Below, in pieces: positions 58,369 to 64,000 of a stretch of DNA of 64,000 nucleotides. This stretch comes from Pararhizobium sp. A13. Its GTDB lineage: Bacteria; Pseudomonadota; Alphaproteobacteria; Rhizobiales; Rhizobiaceae. The stretch spans positions 1,065,001-1,129,000 of the forward strand of contig NZ_CP149510.1 in the NCBI RefSeq assembly GCF_040126305.1. The letters run 5' to 3'. The position numbers were made by a program, and so were the translations under genes. A model generated the notes under the pieces. The model had not been told where the DNA came from and did no database searches. It saw nothing but the letters and a program-made list of their open reading frames with translations. Position 1 is the first letter of the stretch, and each line of letters begins with the position of its first letter.

Positions 58369-58863
58369 TCACGAGGGTGGATAACAAACCCTCGGTAGGG
58401 CCTTTTCCAGCGTACCATCAACCTCTTCGAGTTCGGCGCTCTCGATATGCAGCGGCGCAAAGGGCGGCTCCTGGATCGCGGCATTGACGACGCGGGTGAT
58501 ATAGCATCCGGCGAAAATACGCTCCTTGCCGCCCTTCTCCGTCGATTTGATCGCGACCGGCACTGGCGTGTAGGTGCTTCCTGCAGCGCCTTCGGGCGTT
58601 ACCGTACCGGTGATCACCTGAACGTCCATCGTCTTTGCATAGCCCTGAACAAAGGACTGATAGTCGCCGAAGGGTTTCCGGTCGGCGAAATAGCTGTAGG
58701 CGCGGGCATATTCCTTGCGATTGATCGCATTGTAGAGCGAGCGGATCAACGCCGGCCCATCGGAGCGGTCATCGACATAGGCGGTCTTGTCCTGCGCCGT
58801 TGCACTGAGGCAGGACGCGGTCAGCGCGGCCGCGGTCATCAGGGAGGTAAGGATGGTTTTCAT
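58369..58863 (-). CDS. Secreted hypothetical protein
   Basis: 164 residues. A clear Sec signal peptide (MKTILTSLMTAAALTASCLS, cut near ATAQ at about 24) precedes a periplasmic domain. An AYSYFADRK block and the run FQ-Q-Y near the middle suggest a small alpha-beta domain; two Cys near the end (GCYITR, RVCYPP) may form a disulfide. AGGAG lies 7 nt before the ATG. I do not recognise a named family. It is monocistronic, 10 bp from the convergent membrane-protein gene. Confidence 0.8.
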   Translation of the reverse strand: MKTILTSLMTAAALTASCLSATAQDKTAYVDDRSDGPALIRSLYNAINRKEYARAYSYFADRKPFGDYQSFVQGYAKTMDVQVITGTVTPEGAAGSTYTPVPVAIKSTEKGGKERIFAGCYITRVVNAAIQEPPFAPLHIESAELEEVDGTLEKALPRVCYPPS

Positions 58864-58960
58864 CGCATTGCTCCTGTCGTTCAGGGCAGTTTCAATGCGG
58901 ATAAGGCGATTTGAAGGTGGCGGCCTATTTTGTGGAGGGCAGGTGCCCACCGAAGTGCCG

Positions 58961-58994
58961 AAAAATCAAAAAGGCCGGGCAAGACCCGACCTTT
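58961..58994 (-). terminator. Terminator of the cold-shock gene
   Basis: On the minus strand: aaaggtcggg-tctt-gcccggccttttt, with one G:T in the stem and a T run, about 90 bp behind the cold-shock stop codon. Confidence 0.8.
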
Positions 58995-59083
58995 CACAAC
59001 GCGCTTCGACACACCTGCCAGTACATCCGTGGTCAACCGCGGAAGCGCATTTCTCCGGCGCGGATGATCGCGCCAGATTGGTA

Positions 59084-59293
59084 TTAGGCAGCCTGGAGGC
59101 TGTCTGCCGACATCTTGCCGGACTTGCGGTCACGAACCAGCTCGAAGCTGATCTTCTGACCGTCGTTGAGGCCGCGCATGCCAGCGCGTTCAACAGCAGA
59201 AATGTGGACGAAAACGTCCTGGCTGCCGTCGTCCGGCTGAATGAAGCCGAAGCCCTTGGTGGAATTAAACCATTTTACTGTGCCAGTGGCCAT
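59084..59293 (-). CDS. Cold-shock protein (CspA family)
   Basis: 69 residues, single OB-fold. RNP1 [11 protein letters not shown] and RNP2 VFVHISAVE are intact, with [12 protein letters not shown] at the front. It binds single-stranded RNA/DNA as a chaperone. The ATG at 59293 follows AGAAAGGG; a start 21 bp upstream would add MLEKGIV, absent from the family. TATAAT on the minus strand lies about 30 bp upstream. Whether it is cold-inducible cannot be told. Confidence 0.95.
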   Translation of the reverse strand: MATGTVKWFNSTKGFGFIQPDDGSQDVFVHISAVERAGMRGLNDGQKISFELVRDRKSGKMSADSLQAA

Positions 59294-59677
59294 AACGATC
59301 CCTTTCTCTAGCAAATTATAGTGACCAAGCCGTAGATATTACAGCGAGGCTTGATGTTCGAATCTGAAGGAAAGTTCGTCCGATTGCGCTCTATGTCGCA
59401 AAAACCAAAGTCATCTAACAAATATCGACCAAGGCTCAGATAGGTTACCGGGATTGTGCAGTCAAGTTTTATTATTTTTATTTTGCAACGACCGTTGTTT
59501 TCATTCGGTTTTATAACTCCGAGATCGAAGATCTGCAGAATTTATTATGTGGCGCCGGGACGCCGCTGTTCTGAAAACGCCGGGGAAGAGTGCCTGTGTT
59601 TTTTGGTTCCGGCTGAATTGATTTCTCGGCGACGCGCATCATGTTCTTCTAATGCCGAATTCACGGGAGGAATAACC
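59294..59677. other. Divergent spacer between cold-shock and entericidin-like genes
   Basis: 384 bp with an AT-rich core (59450-59530) that probably holds both promoters. No protein gene or strong terminator was seen; the open frame extending upstream of the small lipoprotein lacks any start signal or family content. Confidence 0.5.
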
Positions 59678-59830
59678 ATGTCGAAAGTCGTGATTGCCGT
59701 TGCCTGCCTGTCCTTGTTCACCCTTGCCGCATGCGGCAACACGGCGCGCGGTATAAAGCAGGACGGCGTACAAACCAGCAATGCCCTGGACAACGCAACG
59801 CACCGTATTGCGAAGGCGAACGCGAACTGA
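59678..59830 (+). CDS. Entericidin EcnA/B-family small lipoprotein
   Basis: 50 residues. Lipoprotein signal (VVIAVACLSLFTLAAC, lipobox LAAC, Cys19), then GNTARGIKQDGVQTSNALDN, which follows the entericidin pattern of a short amphipathic helix after the lipidated Cys. GGGAGGA lies 6 nt before the ATG. Entericidins act as small toxin/antidote lipoproteins in enterobacteria; in Rhizobiales they are common, single and mostly uncharacterised envelope proteins. Confidence 0.85.
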   Translation: MSKVVIAVACLSLFTLAACGNTARGIKQDGVQTSNALDNATHRIAKANAN

Positions 59831-60105
59831 GGAAATCCACGAAAACCTGCGGTGCGCTGCGAACGTGCGGACGCGTCGATGGCGCGCGTTGTCGCATACG
59901 GCGCTATATCTGCATTCTAGCCCGGGAGCGGATCGGAAATGGTTCCACGCAACGAATTGAAAGCGCACGATTTTATTCAAATCGGAATTTAACTCCCCCT
60001 TAAATCGCCGCATTTACACTTCATCGGACTGTTCGAAATCGGCGTGGCGGCGGAATGGCCGGCTTGGCTATCCCGAAACGCTCGTCTGGAGCACCCCACC
60101 GCGGC

Positions 60106-62340
60106 ATGGCAGGAAATCGCAAATCATCGCAGAGAATAGAACCTTCGTTCGAGGGCGGGCGGAGCCGTGACGATGGCGAACTGCGGGTCGATGCCGGAGA
60201 TCGCGTCGGTGGTGGAGGCCGTAAGTCCGGCAGCTCGAAATCGGCAGTGAAAAAGAACAGATCGAAGAAGGGCTCCGGCCGCGGCGGTTCGCCCGGTGGC
60301 GGCGGTCTCACCGGCCTCATCCGTTCCATGGTCTATTGGTGCGTCGTTCTCGGGATCTGGGGCGCCATCGGCGTCGGCGGGCTGGTGCTCTATTACGGCG
60401 CGCGCATGCCGAGCGCCACGAGTTGGGCCATTCCCGACCGTCCGCCAAACGTGAAGATCCTCGCCGTCAGTGGCGATATCATCGCCAATCGCGGCGCGAC
60501 CGGGGGCGAGGCGCTGTCGCTCGAAAACATGTCGCCCTATATCCCGCAGGCCGTTATCGCCATCGAAGACCGGCGCTTCTATTCGCATTTCGGCGTCGAT
60601 CCGCTCGGCTTGGCCCGTGCGATGCTGACCAACATCACCACCGGGCGCATGGTGCAGGGCGGCTCGACGCTCACCCAGCAGCTTGCCAAGAACCTGTTCC
60701 TCTCGCCGGAGCGGACGCTTGAGCGCAAGGTGCAGGAAGTGCTGCTCTCCGTCTGGCTGGAGCAGAAATATACCAAGGACCAGATCCTTGCGATGTACCT
60801 GAACCGGGTGTTTTTCGGCTCGAACGCCTATGGCGTCGAGGCGGCATCGCGGCGCTATTTCAACAAGTCGGCACGGGATGTGAACCTCGGCGAGGCGGCT
60901 CTTCTTGCGGGACTGCTCAAAGCGCCGTCGCGCCTGTCGCCAGCGCGCGATCCGAAGGCTGCCGAAGAGCGCGCGCAGGTGGTGCTCGGTGCCATGCGCG
61001 AGGAAGGCTTCATCACCGACGCCGAGATCAAGACGGCGATGTCGCAGCCGCCGACCAAGGCAAAGAGCTTCTGGTCCGGGGCGCAATATTATGTGGCCGA
61101 CATGGTCATGGACCAGTTGCCGGGCATGGTCGGCGAGATCAGCCAGGACCTCGTCGTCGACACCACGCTCGATCTCGACCTCGAGAAGAAGGCCGAAGAG
61201 ACGCTCGCAGCCAGCCTCGACGAATCCGGCCAGAAGCTCAACGTCAGCCAAGCCGCGCTCGTATCCATCGATGGCACCGGCGCCATTCGCGCCCTGGTCG
61301 GCGGCCGCGATTATGCCGACAGTCAATTCGACCGCGCGGTCAAGGCCAAGCGCCAGCCCGGTTCCGCCTTCAAGCCCTTCGTCTATGCCGCCGCCATGGA
61401 GATCGGCCGCACGCCGATGTCGATCCGCAACGACGCGCCGGTCCGGATCGGCAACTGGACGCCGGAGAACTATGACGAGAAATATCGCGGTGAGGTGTCC
61501 CTTTCGACGGCGCTTGCCAATTCGCTGAACACGATCGCCGCTCAACTCGTCATGGAAGTCGGACCGCAGAACGTCATCAAGCTCGCCCACAGGCTCGGCA
61601 TCGAATCGGAAATGCAGGCCAATGCCTCGATCGCGCTCGGCACCTCCGAGGTCAGCCTCGTCGAGCTGACATCCGCCTACGCGCCGTTCATGAATGGCGG
61701 CTTCAAGGCAACGCCGCATGTCATCAAGCGGATCTCGACGGCCGATGGCACTGTCCTTTACGAAAACACCTATGACAATCCACCCCGCGTGCTTGATCCC
61801 GCCGTCGTCAGCGAGATGAACCAGATGATGGTGGGCGTGATCGAGCATGGCACCGGCAAGAGCGCGAAACTCAAGGGCTGGCAGGCCGCCGGCAAATCGG
61901 GCACCACGCAGTCCTTCCGCGATGCGCTGTTCGTCGGCTTCACAAGCAATCTGACGACCGGCATCTGGTTCGGCAATGATGACGGCAAGTCGATGAAGAA
62001 GGTGACCGGCGGCGGCCTTCCGGCCAAGGCCTGGCACGACTATATGACGGCGGCACATGAAGGCCTGTCGCCGTCGCCCGTCTTCGGCACGACCGGCGTT
62101 CAGCCGACATTCGAGGACAATCAGGCCGCACCCGAAACTATTGGCGACGTCATTTCCGACACCTTTGGCAAAGACGGCACGGACGAATTTCCACAGGCGC
62201 CTGTCGCTAACGGGCAGGCTGCCACTCAGCAGGGCGTGGGGCAGCCGGCGAATTCGGGACTGGTGCCGCCGGCTGATGTCGGCGAGACGACCGGCGCGAC
62301 ACGGCGCACCACGCTGTTCGACATCCTCACCGGCGGTTGA
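60106..62340 (+). CDS. Penicillin-binding protein 1A-type transglycosylase/transpeptidase
   Basis: 744 residues from the ATG at 60106 (MAGNRKSSQRIEPSFEG); an ATG at 60055 would add 17 residues and cannot be excluded. A basic Gly/Ser/Lys-rich cytoplasmic segment (about 15-70) precedes one membrane helix (about 75-100). The GT51 glycosyltransferase domain has AVIAIEDRRFYSHFGVDPLG and the GGSTLTQQLAKNLFL motif; the transpeptidase has the Ser-x-x-Lys (PGSAFKPFVYA), SLN (LANSLNTIA) and KSGTT motifs. It builds and cross-links peptidoglycan. A Pro/Gln-rich tail (about 660-744) is present. Confidence 0.92.
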   Translation: MAGNRKSSQRIEPSFEGGRSRDDGELRVDAGDRVGGGGRKSGSSKSAVKKNRSKKGSGRGGSPGGGGLTGLIRSMVYWCVVLGIWGAIGVGGLVLYYGARMPSATSWAIPDRPPNVKILAVSGDIIANRGATGGEALSLENMSPYIPQAVIAIEDRRFYSHFGVDPLGLARAMLTNITTGRMVQGGSTLTQQLAKNLFLSPERTLERKVQEVLLSVWLEQKYTKDQILAMYLNRVFFGSNAYGVEAASRRYFNKSARDVNLGEAALLAGLLKAPSRLSPARDPKAAEERAQVVLGAMREEGFITDAEIKTAMSQPPTKAKSFWSGAQYYVADMVMDQLPGMVGEISQDLVVDTTLDLDLEKKAEETLAASLDESGQKLNVSQAALVSIDGTGAIRALVGGRDYADSQFDRAVKAKRQPGSAFKPFVYAAAMEIGRTPMSIRNDAPVRIGNWTPENYDEKYRGEVSLSTALANSLNTIAAQLVMEVGPQNVIKLAHRLGIESEMQANASIALGTSEVSLVELTSAYAPFMNGGFKATPHVIKRISTADGTVLYENTYDNPPRVLDPAVVSEMNQMMVGVIEHGTGKSAKLKGWQAAGKSGTTQSFRDALFVGFTSNLTTGIWFGNDDGKSMKKVTGGGLPAKAWHDYMTAAHEGLSPSPVFGTTGVQPTFEDNQAAPETIGDVISDTFGKDGTDEFPQAPVANGQAATQQGVGQPANSGLVPPADVGETTGATRRTTLFDILTGG

Positions 62341-62655
62341 CCACCCGTCATTTCGTTCTTACGTTTCGTAGCACAGGAAAGAGGCACTGCGAGGGGAGGC
62401 ATGTCGCCTTTTAAAAGCAGGCTGAACGTGAAATGACAGCGTTCAAGCAGGCGGTTTTTTCGGTCTGTTTGCCCTTTACCGCTCGGTTTTTGCGTGTTTT
62501 CAGGCGCGCAGACGCCTTGCAGTCCGAAACGCTGCTCCTTATATACGCCCCATCGCCGCGGCTTCCACCGCGAATATTCCACAGACCATCCCGTTAGGGG
62601 CTGTCAAATGAATGCCTGACCGGGTTCTGACAGTCCGCTGCAAGGAGAGAACGAC
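62341..62655. other. Spacer between PBP1A and dnaK genes
   Basis: 315 bp. The distal part contains the heat-shock-type promoter and about 100 nt of 5' leader for dnaK. The proximal part has no clear terminator or gene. Confidence 0.5.
62516..62545 (+). promoter_or_regulatory. RpoH (sigma-32)-type promoter of dnaK
   Basis: CTTG at 62516-62519, 17 bp, then CCTTATATA at 62537-62545. This agrees with the alphaproteobacterial heat-shock pattern (CTTG, 17-18 bp, CYTATNT). The start of transcription would be near 62552, about 105 nt before the dnaK ATG. Confidence 0.7.
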
Positions 62656-64000
62656 ATGGCTAAAGTAATCGGTATTGACTTGGGAACGACCAACTCCTGC
62701 GTCGCCGTCATGGACGGCAAGGACGCGAAGGTCATCGAAAATGCGGAAGGTGCGCGCACGACCCCTTCGATCGTTGCTTTCAACGAAGACGGCGAGCGCC
62801 TGATCGGCCAGCCGGCCAAGCGTCAGGCAGTCACCAATCCGGAAAACACGCTTTTTGCGATCAAGCGCCTGATCGGCCGCACTTTCCAGGATCCGACCAC
62901 GCAAAAAGACAAGGCCATGGTGCCGTACAAGATCATCAAGGCAGACAATGGCGACGCCTGGGTCGAAGCGCACGGCGAGAAGTATTCCCCGTCGCAGATC
63001 TCCGCCATGATCCTTCAGAAGATGAAGGAAACCGCCGAATCCTATCTCGGTGAAAAGGTTACCCAAGCCGTCATCACCGTTCCCGCTTACTTCAACGACG
63101 CGCAGCGCCAGGCAACCAAGGATGCCGGCAGGATCGCCGGTCTTGAAGTCCTGCGCATCATCAACGAACCGACGGCAGCGGCACTCGCCTATGGCCTCGA
63201 CAAGAAGGACGGCAAGACCATCGCCGTTTACGACTTGGGCGGCGGCACGTTCGATATCTCGGTTCTGGAAATCGGCGACGGCGTCTTCGAAGTGAAGTCG
63301 ACCAACGGCGACACCTTCCTCGGTGGTGAAGACTTCGACATGCGTCTGGTCGAATACCTTGCAGCCGAGTTCAAGAAGGATCAGGGCATCGACCTGAAGA
63401 ACGACAAGCTGGCTCTGCAGCGCCTCAAGGAAGCTGCCGAAAAGGCAAAGATCGAGCTGTCGTCCTCGCAGCAGACCGAAATCAACCTGCCGTTCATCAC
63501 GGCAGACGCTTCCGGTCCGAAGCACCTGACGATGAAGCTGTCGCGCGCCAAGTTCGAAAGCCTGGTCGACGACCTCATCCAGCGCACGGTTGCTCCGTGC
63601 AAGGCTGCCCTCAAGGATGCCGGCGTCACGGCGGCCGAGATCGACGAAGTCGTTCTGGTCGGTGGCATGAGCCGCATGCCGAAGGTGCAGGAAACCGTCA
63701 AGCAACTGTTCGGCAAGGAACCGCATAAGGGCGTCAATCCGGATGAAGTCGTCGCTCTCGGCGCCGCCATCCAGGCTGGCGTTCTGCAGGGCGACGTCAA
63801 GGACGTTCTGCTTCTCGACGTGACCCCGCTGTCGCTCGGTATCGAAACCCTCGGTGGCGTCTTCACCCGTCTGATCGAGCGCAACACGACGATCCCGACG
63901 AAGAAGAGCCAAACCTTCTCGACGGCCGAAGACAACCAGAATGCCGTGACCATCCGCGTCAGCCAAGGCGAGCGCGAAATGGCTGCCGATAACAAGCTGC
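62656..64000 (+). CDS. dnaK: Chaperone DnaK (Hsp70), N-terminal part, cut by window end
   Basis: 448 codons are in the window; the gene continues beyond it. The nucleotide-binding domain is complete ([65 protein letters not shown]) and the interdomain linker [15 protein letters not shown] is followed by the first part of the substrate-binding domain. AAGGAGAG precedes the ATG. It folds proteins with DnaJ and GrpE; an RpoH-type promoter lies upstream. Confidence 0.98.
   Translation, partial: MAKVIGIDLGTTNSCVAVMDGKDAKVIENAEGARTTPSIVAFNEDGERLIGQPAKRQAVTNPENTLFAIKRLIGRTFQDPTTQKDKAMVPYKIIKADNGDAWVEAHGEKYSPSQISAMILQKMKETAESYLGEKVTQAVITVPAYFNDAQRQATKDAGRIAGLEVLRIINEPTAAALAYGLDKKDGKTIAVYDLGGGTFDISVLEIGDGVFEVKSTNGDTFLGGEDFDMRLVEYLAAEFKKDQGIDLKNDKLALQRLKEAAEKAKIELSSSQQTEINLPFITADASGPKHLTMKLSRAKFESLVDDLIQRTVAPCKAALKDAGVTAAEIDEVVLVGGMSRMPKVQETVKQLFGKEPHKGVNPDEVVALGAAIQAGVLQGDVKDVLLLDVTPLSLGIETLGGVFTRLIERNTTIPTKKSQTFSTAEDNQNAVTIRVSQGEREMAADNKL

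Noticed and set aside
62539..63966. 475-codon open frame antisense to dnaK
   Set aside because: Long antisense frames opposite dnaK are a known artefact of its codon bias and were once mis-annotated as glutamate dehydrogenase. There is no start signal and dnaK on the other strand is certain.

Overview
The window looks like a chromosomal segment of an alphaproteobacterium of the order Hyphomicrobiales, most likely family Rhizobiaceae (Rhizobium/Agrobacterium group). The grounds are: a 23S rRNA carrying the helix-9 intervening stem-loop typical of this group, an rrn operon followed by an initiator tRNA, rhizobial palindromic intergenic repeats, high-GC codon use, an alphaproteobacterial heat-shock promoter at dnaK, and a polA/marR spacer that encodes a C-rich-loop small RNA like those known from Sinorhizobium.

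Layout. (1) 1-3.7 kb: end of an rrn operon (23S, 5S, tRNA-fMet) with processing stems and terminators. (2) 3.8-4.3 kb: eroded end of an IS66-type element with a DUF6429 gene. (3) 4.3-14.7 kb: a minus-strand gene set for homoserine and sulfur amino acids: homoserine dehydrogenase, aldehyde dehydrogenase, a polar amino-acid ABC importer, a Cys/Met-type PLP lyase, a ThrB-like protein that has lost its kinase residues, an Lrp regulator and a homocysteine S-methyltransferase, with a second, divergent Lrp gene and a perfect palindrome at the head. I infer homoserine -> aspartate semialdehyde -> aspartate catabolism. (4) 14.7-20.4 kb: CHASE2 adenylate cyclase coupled to a very large FecR-TPR-outer-membrane-barrel protein. 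(5) 20.4-29.1 kb: complete kdp potassium system (two microproteins including KdpF, then KdpA, B, C, D, E) behind a long leader rich in hairpins. (6) 29.1-31.7 kb: aminotransferase with its YheO-type regulator and a CysZ/EI24 membrane protein. (7) 31.9-45.3 kb: amino-sugar region: amidase-ROK kinase-CutC operon, then nagA/SIS deaminase/GntR/BadF-type kinase divergent from murQ plus a complete sugar ABC importer and a Gfo/Idh/MocA oxidoreductase. Together these would take up and salvage GlcNAc and probably MurNAc, with paired GntR-type operators between the two arms. (8) 45.3-50.7 kb: RND multidrug efflux pump with a TetR repressor and a matching operator/promoter. (9) 50.7-64 kb: housekeeping genes: purU, polA, a candidate sRNA, a MarR regulator, an M20 peptidase, a UPF0104 membrane protein, a cold-shock protein, an entericidin-like lipoprotein, penicillin-binding protein 1A and the start of dnaK (cut by the window end).

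Most operons show 4-bp ATGA/GTGA stop-start overlaps, so translational coupling is the rule here. No CRISPR array, prophage or intact transposon was seen. The points most worth following up are the ThrB-like pseudokinase in the homoserine island, the microprotein ahead of kdpF, the FecR-TPR-barrel/cyclase pair, the ABC-fed MurQ cluster and the three-hairpin sRNA next to polA.
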